A DNA stretch of 35,886 nucleotides, taken from positions 1 to 35,886 of the forward strand of contig JALHOZ010000039.1 in the NCBI GenBank assembly GCA_022842725.1. The letters are read 5' to 3'. The notes beneath the pieces are model-generated. The model had not been told where the DNA came from, did no database searches, and saw nothing but the letters and a program-made list of their open reading frames with translations. The DNA comes from Saprospiraceae bacterium. GTDB lineage: Bacteria > Bacteroidota > Bacteroidia > Chitinophagales > Saprospiraceae. The position numbers were made by a program, and so were the translations under genes. This document shows positions 22,664-30,754 of this stretch, in pieces. The first letter of the stretch is position 1; every line of letters starts with the position of its first letter.

Positions 22664-23716
22664 ATGTCAGAAACAAAAACCATACTAATCATAGAAGATA
22701 ATACTGATGTCAGAGAAAATCTCGAAGAGATTCTTCAGCTTTCCGGTTTTAAAGTTCATACCGCTGAAAACGGAAAAATCGGAGTGGCAAAGGCACAGGA
22801 TGTCATCCCGGATCTGATTATTTGTGATATTATGATGCCGGAACTGGACGGTTACGGAGTCCTTCGCATCGTCGGCAGTCAACCCAAAACAGCAGATATT
22901 CCTTTTATTTTTCTGACGGCCAAAACAGAAAGAGAAGATTTCAGAAAAGGTATGGGACTGGGTGCTGATGATTATATCACCAAACCCTTTGATGATGTGG
23001 AATTATTGGACACCATCGATGTCCGCCTCAAAAAAAGTGCCCGGATTAAAAAATCTTTTGACAATACAGAATCTGGATTACAAAAATTTATTGATGAAGC
23101 CAAAGCTCAAAAGGAATTTGAAAAGTTGTCTGAAAACAGAGAACTGAGAAAATACAACAAAAAAGACCCTGTGTATGAAGCCGGACACTACCCAAAATGG
23201 ATGTACTTTGTGACCAAAGGCAGAATTAAATGTTTTCAAATAAATGATTTTGGAAAAGAATTGATCACACACATCTATTCAGAAGGAGATTTTTTTGGGT
23301 ATCTGCCTCTTTTGATGAATGAAAAATATCAGGACAGTGCCGTAGCTTTGGATGATTGTGAATTGAGGCTTATTCCACCGGATGACTTCACAATGTTGCT
23401 CTTTAACAATCGGGAATTTTCTGCAAAATTTATCAAAATGTTGGCCGGACAAGCAGAAGAAATTGAAAAAAACCTTCTTGACCTTGCCTACAGTTCCGTC
23501 AGAAAAAGAGTAGCAAAGGCCCTTATTAAATTTCACCAATCCAACAAATCCAACAATATGTATATTTTGCGGGATGATATTGCCAGCCTCGCAGGAACGG
23601 CAAAAGAAACGGTAATCAGGACATTATCCGATTTTAAGTCTGAAGGATTGATATCGATTGAAGACAACCGGATAGCCATACTTCATCTCGAAAAGTTGGA
23701 GAACATGCCACAGTAA
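22664..23716 (+). CDS. Response regulator: receiver domain fused to CRP/FNR-type DNA-binding module
   Basis: The 350-residue protein has a receiver domain (1-125; acidic pocket E11/D12, phospho-acceptor D55 in ICDIMMPELDGYG, T85, K107). A charged linker (about 126-155) leads to a cyclic-nucleotide-binding-like beta roll (about 156-250, with GDFFGYLPLL), a dimerisation helix and a winged HTH (LRDDIASLAGTAKETVIRTLSDFKSEGLI, about 302-330). The cAMP phosphate-contact Arg of CRP is absent (QDSAVA), and FNR-type N-terminal cysteines are lacking. Control is therefore presumably by phosphorylation. The recognition helix has E315 and R319 in FNR-like spacing. It is the partner of the kinase encoded 11 bp upstream. 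Functionally it would join FixJ-type input and FixK-type output in one chain. Confidence 0.88.
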   Translation: MSETKTILIIEDNTDVRENLEEILQLSGFKVHTAENGKIGVAKAQDVIPDLIICDIMMPELDGYGVLRIVGSQPKTADIPFIFLTAKTEREDFRKGMGLGADDYITKPFDDVELLDTIDVRLKKSARIKKSFDNTESGLQKFIDEAKAQKEFEKLSENRELRKYNKKDPVYEAGHYPKWMYFVTKGRIKCFQINDFGKELITHIYSEGDFFGYLPLLMNEKYQDSAVALDDCELRLIPPDDFTMLLFNNREFSAKFIKMLAGQAEEIEKNLLDLAYSSVRKRVAKALIKFHQSNKSNNMYILRDDIASLAGTAKETVIRTLSDFKSEGLISIEDNRIAILHLEKLENMPQ

Positions 23717-23740
23717 CCGACACTTTTTAGAGTGTACCAT

Positions 23741-24340
23741 TTATTCAACTTTTTTGCGACAATGCAAAATGAATGTGTTATTTTCAAGTACAAACCCTTT
23801 ATCCGTTTTTTCTTTGATCAAAAATTGATGTTTTTCTTTGGATTCATTTGTTAATATCAAAGAATCTCCGGAAACCGACCATGTGTAATCAGGAATAAAG
23901 GCAGAAGTTAATGATTTGGATTTAATATCCATAACTCCATTTTCCTGCAATAAAACATCCATTTTTAAACCTGACGGAAAACCATTAACCACATCCTGTA
24001 ATTCTTCTCCCAAACTCAGGACTGACTCAGCAATTCCTGAACCCAACTTCTGCATACTTTTACCAAATTCGCGTGATGCGTACTCCCATTTACCTTCAAC
24101 GGTAGAGGTATCAGGCATTGGTTCAGAAGAAAATTGTTTTTCCATTTTTTCAAGTTCTTTTTGAATTTCTCGTTTCGCATCCTGTAATCCGGTCTTTGTA
24201 TTTTTTTTGATATTTTTGTCATGTAACGTCACGTCCACTTCATACAATCCAATCATGGATTTTGGGTGAGGTCCGCTTTCAGAACAAGCTACCAAAACAA
24301 ATACTGTCAGAATATAAAACAACCATAACTTACTATGCAT
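23741..24340 (-). CDS. Hypothetical lipoprotein
   Basis: The 199-residue protein has a lipoprotein signal (hydrophobic 5-17, lipobox LVAC, Cys19). A long charged helical stretch (about 45-120, rich in K/E/Q: LQDAKREIQKELEKMEKQF) follows. The C-terminal beta-rich part (GVMDIKSK, YTWSVSGDSLILTN, FLIKEKTDKGFVLEN) looks like the small lipocalin-like or copper-resistance-NlpE-like sheets seen in Bacteroidota lipoproteins that test a measured quantity against text such as WSVSGDSLIL. I do not recognise a specific family. It is convergent with the response regulator gene, 24 bp from its end. Confidence 0.75.
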   Translation of the reverse strand: MHSKLWLFYILTVFVLVACSESGPHPKSMIGLYEVDVTLHDKNIKKNTKTGLQDAKREIQKELEKMEKQFSSEPMPDTSTVEGKWEYASREFGKSMQKLGSGIAESVLSLGEELQDVVNGFPSGLKMDVLLQENGVMDIKSKSLTSAFIPDYTWSVSGDSLILTNESKEKHQFLIKEKTDKGFVLENNTFILHCRKKVE

Positions 24341-24478
24341 GATTCCAAAATTTAAAATAAAACCAATTTTAACCGTTACATATTTTGTAAAACAGAAGCT
24401 AAGATATTTTTTTTTCTTTCAAAATGCTGTAATTGGTAAGGAAATTTACAAAAATATATCTAAATAATCAAATTCAAC

Positions 24479-24486
24479 TATCTTTG
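24479..24486 (+). promoter_or_regulatory. -7 promoter element of the diaphorase gene
   Basis: TATCTTTG fits TAnnTTTG exactly, 20 bp before the ATG. No -33 TTTG is seen at 19-21 bp upstream, so an activator may be required. Confidence 0.45.
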
Positions 24487-24506
24487 TCATCTAAGTTAAG
24501 ATTGTT

Positions 24507-26165
24507 ATGTCAAAAAATTTAAGTCACCTTTCGGGAAGAAAAGGTTTACAGGAAAATTTATTTGAAGAATTAGGTATTATTGCCCAACCGACAGGAACTG
24601 TCCCGGCTGAAGAACTTGACCGGTTAAAAAATGAATTTTTATTCGGAACGGCCAATTTGTTTGGAACCGTAACTTTTTATGATTTTCTCAAACCTGAAAA
24701 CCAACATAAAAAAGTATATGTCTGCAACGGCACAGCTTGTTTATGTGCCGGTACACAGCCCAAAGTAACAGAAAAACTTACTGAACTTTTTGAGCCGAAT
24801 GAAATCGGAGAAATGTGTTGTCTCGGCAGATGTCACGAAAATGCTGCATTTCATCACGAGGGCATTAACTATTCCGGTGAAGACGGAATGACAGCATTTA
24901 AAAATCGAAAAACAAATCATAATGTAGTACCGTCTGACCAATATTATATCGGTCATTCAGGTCAGACAGTGTTGGTCTCATCGGATGAAAGCCGCGATTT
25001 TGCTGTCAATTGTCTCCAAAAAGTATTTTCATCGGGAGCAGACACCATCCTGGACGAGTTGAAAAAATCCGGACTTCGCGGAAGAGGCGGAGCAGGTTTC
25101 CCTATTGGTTTTAAACTGGAATCCTGCAAATCCGCTGAATCAGAAACTAAATTTATTGTGTGTAATGCTGATGAAGGTGATCCGGGAGCCTTTTCAGACA
25201 GATATATTATGGAAAAAATCCCGGTTACTTTAATCCTGGGTATGATCACCGCCGGTTATGTCACAGGTGCACAATGGGGAGTTTTGTACATCAGAGCCGA
25301 ATATCCCGAGTCTGTGCAGGTGATTCAGGATACCTTACAAAATATGAAAGATTGGGGTTTGTTGGGTGATAACATCCTGAATACCGGATTTTCTTTTCAT
25401 TGCAAAATCATCAAAGCACAGGGAGCTTACATTTGTGGTGAAGAAACCGCTTTGTTGTCCTCGATAGAAGGGCAAAGACCTGAAGTCAGAGTAAGGCCTC
25501 CCTACCCTACACAAAATGGTCTTTTTCAAAAACCTACAGTTGTCAATAATGTGGAAACCCTTGCCTGCATACCTTATATTGTAACCAAAGGAGGCGAAAC
25601 TTATGCTTCAACAGGCAAAGGCAAATCAACCGGCACTAAATTATTGTCTCTGGACAGCCATTTTAACAGACCCGGTATTTATGAAGTTGACATGGGTACA
25701 CCATTAAGAGAAGTCATCGATACCCTTGGGCAGGGATTCAGGGTCCCTGTGAAAGCCATGCACATCGGTGGTCCGCTGGGCGGCGTGGTTCCTGTTCATA
25801 AAATTGATTCCTTAAGTATTGATTTTGAATCTTTTCAACAAAACGGATTTTTATTAGGTCACGGGTCGATATTGTGTATTCCCGAATCTTTTCCTATGAT
25901 TTCCTATATCAAACATTTATTCCAATTTACAGCCCATGAGAGTTGTGGAAAATGTTTTCCTTGCCGCATCGGGTCAACAAGAGGGTCTGAAATGGTGGGT
26001 AGTGCCATTGAGGGAACTTACAGTTTGGACAAAAACCTCATTGATGATCTTTTAGAAACCATGGAAATCGGATCTCTTTGCGCACTGGGTGGAGGGCTTC
26101 CGCTACCGATAAAAAATATATTACACTATTTTGAAGACGAATTAAAACCGTATTTTAAACAATAA
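24507..26165 (+). CDS. NuoE-NuoF fusion, NAD(H)-dependent diaphorase subunit (HoxF/FdsB-like)
   Basis: The 552-residue protein fuses a NuoE-like thioredoxin-fold domain (1-130) to a NuoF-like domain (about 150-545). The 2Fe-2S ligands are C73-x4-C78 and C105-x3-C109. In the NuoF part RGRGGAGFPIG (191-201) and NADEGDPGAFSDR (220-232) bind FMN and NADH. GEETALLSSIEGQRPEVRVRPPYP follows. C480-x2-C483-x2-C486 with C525 bind a 4Fe-4S cluster. This layout occurs in the diaphorase of NAD-reducing hydrogenases (HoxF), NAD-dependent formate dehydrogenases (FdsB) and electron-bifurcating enzymes. No catalytic partner subunit is encoded beside it; both neighbours are on the reverse strand. The electron donor or acceptor therefore remains open. 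Confidence 0.9.
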   Translation: MSKNLSHLSGRKGLQENLFEELGIIAQPTGTVPAEELDRLKNEFLFGTANLFGTVTFYDFLKPENQHKKVYVCNGTACLCAGTQPKVTEKLTELFEPNEIGEMCCLGRCHENAAFHHEGINYSGEDGMTAFKNRKTNHNVVPSDQYYIGHSGQTVLVSSDESRDFAVNCLQKVFSSGADTILDELKKSGLRGRGGAGFPIGFKLESCKSAESETKFIVCNADEGDPGAFSDRYIMEKIPVTLILGMITAGYVTGAQWGVLYIRAEYPESVQVIQDTLQNMKDWGLLGDNILNTGFSFHCKIIKAQGAYICGEETALLSSIEGQRPEVRVRPPYPTQNGLFQKPTVVNNVETLACIPYIVTKGGETYASTGKGKSTGTKLLSLDSHFNRPGIYEVDMGTPLREVIDTLGQGFRVPVKAMHIGGPLGGVVPVHKIDSLSIDFESFQQNGFLLGHGSILCIPESFPMISYIKHLFQFTAHESCGKCFPCRIGSTRGSEMVGSAIEGTYSLDKNLIDDLLETMEIGSLCALGGGLPLPIKNILHYFEDELKPYFKQ

Positions 26166-26174
26166 ATCCGTTTT

Positions 26175-27620
26175 TTATTCTCCGTAATAAATACAAACAT
26201 TTTTAGGTTCGGTAAAAAATTCGAGGGCATCAAAACCTCCTTCACGACCTACCCCACTACTTTTTACCCCACCGAAAGGGGTTCTGAGGTCTCTGATCAA
26301 CCAACAATTAACCCAAATGATACCACAGTGTAAATGTTGGGCCATTCTTTGAGAACGGGCCAGATGATTGGTCCATAAAATGGCTGCAAGACCGTATTTT
26401 GTGCTGTTTGCGTAACTTAACACCTCTTCTTCTGTATCAAATGGCATAATGGTGACGACAGGTCCGAATATTTCCTCCTGATTGGTACGACAAAACGCAG
26501 ACAGGCCTTCGATGACTGTTGGTGCGATAAACCATCCATTGGCGCATCGTCCTTCGGGATTATATCTGTAACCACCGACTAATACTACGCCACCTTCTTC
26601 TTTAGCAAGTTCGACGTAGGACAACACTTTTTCCATATGTGAGGCAGAAACAACAGCTCCAATTTTTGTTTCTTTTTTGTTCGGATCAGCAGGAATCAAC
26701 TGTTTAACCCGTTCGACAAAATCTTTTTTAAATTTTTCATAAATGGGTCTTTCGACAAAAATTCTTGACCCGCACAAACAAATCTGTCCCTGATTGGCAA
26801 AGGAACTTTGTACCGTTGTTTGCAACATTTTTTCGTAGTCACAATCTGCAAAAATAATGTTTGGGTTTTTACCACCGAGCTCCAGAGATAATTTTTTAAA
26901 GACCGGAGCTGCAATGGAGGCAATCTTTTCGCCAGTCGAGGTACCACCGGTAAATGATATAGCTTTCACTTTTGGGTGTGCGACGATAGCTTGTCCTGCA
27001 TTGGTTCCCAATCCATGAACAATATTTAATACACCTTTTGGAAAACTTATTTCATCACACACTTTAGACAATAAATATGCAGTCATAGGTGTGATTTCCG
27101 ATGGTTTGGCAATCACTGTATTTCCGGCGGCTAATGCCGGCGCTATTTTCCAACTGAATAAATATAACGGAAGATTCCATGGAGAGATACAGCCAACAAT
27201 TCCCAAAGGTTGCCTCAATGTATAGTTGATTGCTTTATTTTCCATGTAATGTGCATTGCTGGAAAACTGGGTTATAGCTTTAGCGTAAAATTCGAAGTTG
27301 GATATTGCCCTGGGTATATCTACGCGCTGTGCCAACGATATAGGTTTTCCGTTATCTTTGGATTCTGCCTCGGCAAACATATCAAAGTGTTTTCGTATAC
27401 CTTCGGCCAGTTTTTCCAACCACAAAGAACGGGTCTCTGCTCCACAGACAGACCATTCCGCAAAGGCAGTTTCTGCAGCTTCAACAGCCAAAGCAACATC
27501 TTCTTCATCCGAATCGGGTATCTGACTATACACTTCCCCAGTGGCCGGTTCAAAATTATCAATGTACATTCCACGGACGGGAGCGACAAAGGCTCCGTTT
27601 ATATAATTCTGGATCAACAT
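26175..27620 (-). CDS. amnC: Aldehyde dehydrogenase, probably 2-aminomuconate-6-semialdehyde dehydrogenase
   Basis: The 481-residue NAD-dependent aldehyde dehydrogenase has the oxyanion Asn N149 (SPWNLPLYL), the general base E247 in SLELGGKNP and the catalytic Cys C281 in FANQGQICLCGSR. PFGGVKSSGVGREGG near the end is typical of the 2-hydroxymuconic/2-aminomuconic semialdehyde branch. The specific call rests on context: it is 18 bp downstream of tryptophan 2,3-dioxygenase and in one unit with a 2-aminomuconate deaminase-like gene. It would oxidise 2-aminomuconate-6-semialdehyde to 2-aminomuconate in tryptophan breakdown. A different muconic semialdehyde cannot be excluded by sequence reading. 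The stop faces the diaphorase gene 9 bp away. Confidence 0.85.
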   Translation of the reverse strand: MLIQNYINGAFVAPVRGMYIDNFEPATGEVYSQIPDSDEEDVALAVEAAETAFAEWSVCGAETRSLWLEKLAEGIRKHFDMFAEAESKDNGKPISLAQRVDIPRAISNFEFYAKAITQFSSNAHYMENKAINYTLRQPLGIVGCISPWNLPLYLFSWKIAPALAAGNTVIAKPSEITPMTAYLLSKVCDEISFPKGVLNIVHGLGTNAGQAIVAHPKVKAISFTGGTSTGEKIASIAAPVFKKLSLELGGKNPNIIFADCDYEKMLQTTVQSSFANQGQICLCGSRIFVERPIYEKFKKDFVERVKQLIPADPNKKETKIGAVVSASHMEKVLSYVELAKEEGGVVLVGGYRYNPEGRCANGWFIAPTVIEGLSAFCRTNQEEIFGPVVTIMPFDTEEEVLSYANSTKYGLAAILWTNHLARSQRMAQHLHCGIIWVNCWLIRDLRTPFGGVKSSGVGREGGFDALEFFTEPKNVCIYYGE

Positions 27621-27638
27621 GTTCCTGTATAATTATCT

Positions 27639-28751
27639 TTAGCTCATTGAATAGACAAAACCAAGCCTGTTTCTAAGTTCTGCCGGCAATTCAGGCAAAT
27701 CTGACCTGGGAATCAGCAATGTACTAACGTTGTGCAAATCTCTGTAAATATGATGACGTGAAGCGGTTTCTGACAAATATTCATGCCCTGAGGAGCCGCC
27801 GGTTCCGACTTTTTTGCCCAACATTCGCATCACCATCTGAGCGTGTCGGTATCTCCAGGTCGTTATGTGGTCATCCATTTCGACCAGGGAAGACAATAAT
27901 TTGAACGGCAGGTGTAATATAGGCTCGTCTCTGTATAAACTAATGAACAATGCGGCAACAGTTGCTTTATAACTTAAATGAATTTTACCTTCTTTGATCA
28001 GATTATTGTGGTGATTTTCATCCAGGATGGTAGCAAAATATGTTTTGGTATCTCCCAACATTCTGAGCCTCATTTCTTTAAACTCCTGAGAAAGTACATC
28101 TGTTTGTTCTATAGCCTGTTTTTCTCTCAGCAACATGCTATCCAGTGCTTTTTTGTAATAAACCAAAAAGTCAAAATCCGAAAAATTCAAAAATGGTGTT
28201 CTTTCGAGCCATGCTTCGACTGCTTCAAAAAGCGAAACATTATGTTCCAATTCTTCGAGAATATGTTTTTTTTTGTCATCAAAAACTACGTGGTATGGTT
28301 TATTATTATAGGTGTGTCGATTTTCTTCCTTTAAACCCAACAACACTTCAAATTCCCTAAACTGGAAACTTTGAAAGCCGGAAGCAGGAAACAAATAATT
28401 TCTGAAGTCCAGAAAATCGAGAGGCGTCATGGTCTCCAAAACTCCGATTTGCTGAATCAAAACTTTTAATATTTCAACTATTCTGTGGATGCCGGATACG
28501 GCTATACCAATATTTTTTTCATTAACTCTGTCTGCGTTAAAATCTTTCAGGATAGCTTTCAATTCATAATTGATCTGCTTGAACCACAGTTCATAGACCT
28601 GATGGGTGATGATAAACAACATTTCGTCATGAGCAGGCTTATCACCTACTTCCACACTTCTCAGGGATTGAGCATCCAGTAACTTATCAAGTTGGAGATA
28701 AGAATTATAATGAATTGAAGAATATTTTTTGTCATCTGATGGTGTTGCCAT
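27639..28751 (-). CDS. kynA: Tryptophan 2,3-dioxygenase
   Basis: The heme enzyme opens the indole ring of L-tryptophan to N-formylkynurenine, the entry step of the kynurenine pathway. The 370-residue frame has the family start (IHYNSYLQLDKLLDAQ), the active-site segment DEMLFIITHQVYELWFKQI with H50, and FRNYLFPASGFQSFQFRE near 116-133. WRYRHAQMVMRMLGKKVGTGGSSGHEYL contains the heme-ligand H303. The length is closer to animal TDO than to the ~280-300-residue proteobacterial form because of an inserted middle region. It is the second gene of the reverse kyn unit, 30 bp from the deaminase-like gene and 18 bp from the dehydrogenase. Confidence 0.96.
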   Translation of the reverse strand: MATPSDDKKYSSIHYNSYLQLDKLLDAQSLRSVEVGDKPAHDEMLFIITHQVYELWFKQINYELKAILKDFNADRVNEKNIGIAVSGIHRIVEILKVLIQQIGVLETMTPLDFLDFRNYLFPASGFQSFQFREFEVLLGLKEENRHTYNNKPYHVVFDDKKKHILEELEHNVSLFEAVEAWLERTPFLNFSDFDFLVYYKKALDSMLLREKQAIEQTDVLSQEFKEMRLRMLGDTKTYFATILDENHHNNLIKEGKIHLSYKATVAALFISLYRDEPILHLPFKLLSSLVEMDDHITTWRYRHAQMVMRMLGKKVGTGGSSGHEYLSETASRHHIYRDLHNVSTLLIPRSDLPELPAELRNRLGFVYSMS

Positions 28752-28781
28752 AATACATTTTTTATTAGCTGTTTGTCGGAT

Positions 28782-29189
28782 TTACCCGACAAAAGCGGTT
28801 ACTTTAATCTCAATAAGTAAGTGTGGATGAGGGAGTTGATGCACTGCGACGGTCGTTCTCGTTGGCCCTGAAAAATCAAAATACTGACCATATACTTCGT
28901 TATATCCTCCAAAATCGTTCATATTAACCAAAAAGGTAGTGACATCTACGATATGATGCAGATCAGCATCAACACTTTTTAAGATGTCTCTGATATTTTC
29001 GATAACGGCTGTCGTTTGTTCTTTTATATTCAGATTAGTCGTACCAAATTCATCCACTTCAACTCCTTCGAAAGAATTATCTTTTTTTCTGGAGCTTGTT
29101 CCAGAAACAAAAATCCAGTTGCCCACTTTTTTTACATGGGGAAATTTACCGCGGGGGGTTGCTTTATCCGGAAGAACTCCTGATTCCAT
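28782..29189 (-). CDS. amnD: RidA-family protein, probable 2-aminomuconate deaminase
   Basis: The 135-residue RidA/YjgF-family protein closely follows the 2-aminomuconate deaminase branch (AmnD/NbaF). Shared blocks are [67 protein letters not shown] and [22 protein letters not shown], where generic RidA has the conserved Arg in RxxV. It would convert 2-aminomuconate to 4-oxalocrotonate with release of ammonia. As the first gene of the reverse unit with tryptophan dioxygenase and the semialdehyde dehydrogenase it supports aminomuconate-route tryptophan catabolism. Genes for the intervening steps (kynurenine formamidase, monooxygenase, kynureninase, hydroxyanthranilate dioxygenase, decarboxylase) are not in this window. 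Confidence 0.9.
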   Translation of the reverse strand: MESGVLPDKATPRGKFPHVKKVGNWIFVSGTSSRKKDNSFEGVEVDEFGTTNLNIKEQTTAVIENIRDILKSVDADLHHIVDVTTFLVNMNDFGGYNEVYGQYFDFSGPTRTTVAVHQLPHPHLLIEIKVTAFVG

Positions 29190-29729
29190 ACAAAGATTTT
29201 TAATTTTGGCATAAAATTAATAAAATCCCCTGAAGATAACTTTTCAAAGTCCTCTTAAATTAAAAAAAAGAAAACATAACACCAAAACTTCTTTTATGTA
29301 TCCTGTTTAATATATTGTTTTGACATGCTCATAATATTAGGTTTTTAAATCATAATTCGGACTTTTTCAGTAAAAAATCAAAAAAATCATATTTTTTTGC
29401 GTTTTTATTAATCAACTAATCACAAGTATTTTGGGTATTTTTTGTTGATTTGGATAAATATTATGACATATTTTTCATTTTTTTTAATTAAAAATGAAAA
29501 AAAATTAAAATAATTACGACTTTCGCAACTTTAACGTCACGTGTAAAGGGGGCAACAAACATTACAGCATATTTTTTGACTCATTTACTTTTAAACCATG
29601 AAAACAAAAGTTTTATGAAATAGTACCTGAAATTCTAAAATCCCCCTCCAAACCATTTTGACAACAGAATAATAAGATATAAAAAGAATTATTATTCAAC
29701 TTCTATAAACCTATGTAACTATCAAGTTT
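29190..29729. other. 540-bp divergent intergenic region between kyn operon and HTH regulator
   Basis: Very AT-rich, with no gene. It contains a perfect 12-bp inverted repeat, TTTTTCATTTTT (29471-29482) and AAAAATGAAAAA (29490-29501). A wider AATCAAC (29410-29416) / GTTGATT (29444-29450) pair is also present. Both flanking transcripts must start here, but I see no consensus -33/-7 pair for either. The length suggests regulated divergent expression. Confidence 0.45.
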
Positions 29730-30752
29730 ATGAGTCTTCAAAAGGAAACCATTTTAGATTTGTTAAAAAGTCATTTCCCTAATGCCTCGCTCAAGGAAAT
29801 GCAGCTGACAATATCAAAAATTCTCAATCTTTCCCAGGCAACGGTATACAATAAACTGGTAGGAAGAAATGATTTTTCAGTTGTAGAATTTTTAGAAATA
29901 TCAAAGGAACTGGGAATTTCAATTGATACATTTTTAACAAATCAAAAAATGAGCAATGAAAAACCAATTACCTTTTATTCTGACGGTTTGAATGAAAAAC
30001 CGGAATCTTTTTTAGAATATTTTATCAAAGTCTTTGAAAACGTAAAAAAAACAGACCCTTTTTCAGGTAAAACCAAGGCAACCTTCATTTGTCTGCAACC
30101 TCATGTTTTTCATTTGATGCGGTATCCCTACTTGTTGTACCTGAAAATGTTTACTTATAATCTCATCAATTGGAAGATTGATTTGAAAGCGACATATGAC
30201 CCTATATGTTTTATGAATGATCAAAAAATTCAAAAAGCTATAAAAGCTTTAAATGACGCCTACCAAAGTATTCCCGTAACTGAAATGTATGGTCATAATT
30301 TTGTTCATCCCATATGCAGTCAATTGGACTATCTTGTAAAATCAAGAATCATAAGGGACAAAGAACAACTCCGTCAGATAAAATTTGACTTGTATGGATT
30401 TCTGGAAGATCTTGAAAAAACTGCAAGCAGAGGTTACAGAATAAATGCAGAGGGAAAAGAAACCCCTGTAGAAATGTATATCAATAAATTTATCCATGTC
30501 AGCAATATCATTCTGATCGAAAAGGATGAAGGCGGATTATTTACCATTCAAAGTGATGTTCCGGATGTTTTAAAAACCTTTGATGAGGGTTATATTAAAC
30601 ATTTTAAAGAATGGCTTGACAGTAACAAAGAATACGCTTTAAACATCAGTAAAACCGGTGGACTGGAGAGAAATGACTTTTTTGACCGTAACAGACAACA
30701 CGTAGAAATGGTCATGGCCAATCTTGAAACTCATCTTAAACAAAACAATTAA
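29730..30752 (+). CDS. HTH-domain transcriptional regulator of unknown ligand
   Basis: Residues about 1-70 of this 340-residue protein form a helix-turn-helix: LKEMQLTISKILNLSQATVYNKLVGRNDFSVVEFLEISKELGISIDTFL, in XRE-like style. The remaining ~270 residues (HLMRYPYLLYLKMFTYNLINW, YGHNFVHPICSQLDYLVKSR, FKEWLDSNKEYALNISKTGG) are mostly helical and match no domain I know. Similar proteins with an HTH and this long C-terminal part occur across Bacteroidota without described function. It is divergent from the kynurenine operon and 2 bp upstream of an SDR gene. It may therefore control tryptophan catabolism, which is an inference from gene order. Confidence 0.75.
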   Translation: MSLQKETILDLLKSHFPNASLKEMQLTISKILNLSQATVYNKLVGRNDFSVVEFLEISKELGISIDTFLTNQKMSNEKPITFYSDGLNEKPESFLEYFIKVFENVKKTDPFSGKTKATFICLQPHVFHLMRYPYLLYLKMFTYNLINWKIDLKATYDPICFMNDQKIQKAIKALNDAYQSIPVTEMYGHNFVHPICSQLDYLVKSRIIRDKEQLRQIKFDLYGFLEDLEKTASRGYRINAEGKETPVEMYINKFIHVSNIILIEKDEGGLFTIQSDVPDVLKTFDEGYIKHFKEWLDSNKEYALNISKTGGLERNDFFDRNRQHVEMVMANLETHLKQNN

Positions 30753-30754
30753 AC

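Noticed and set aside
23721-23755. Hairpin ACACT/AGTGT between the response regulator and lipoprotein genes as a terminator
   Set aside because: Five base pairs and no adjacent T-run; not convincing.
27210-28360. Forward-strand frames opposite the aldehyde dehydrogenase and tryptophan dioxygenase genes
   Set aside because: The reverse-strand genes show full family motifs. The forward frames have biased, meaningless composition.
29521-29560. Sigma-type promoter at TTACGACTTTCG upstream of the HTH regulator
   Set aside because: It does not match TAnnTTTG and has no -33 partner. The resulting 200-nt leader would hold no visible signal.
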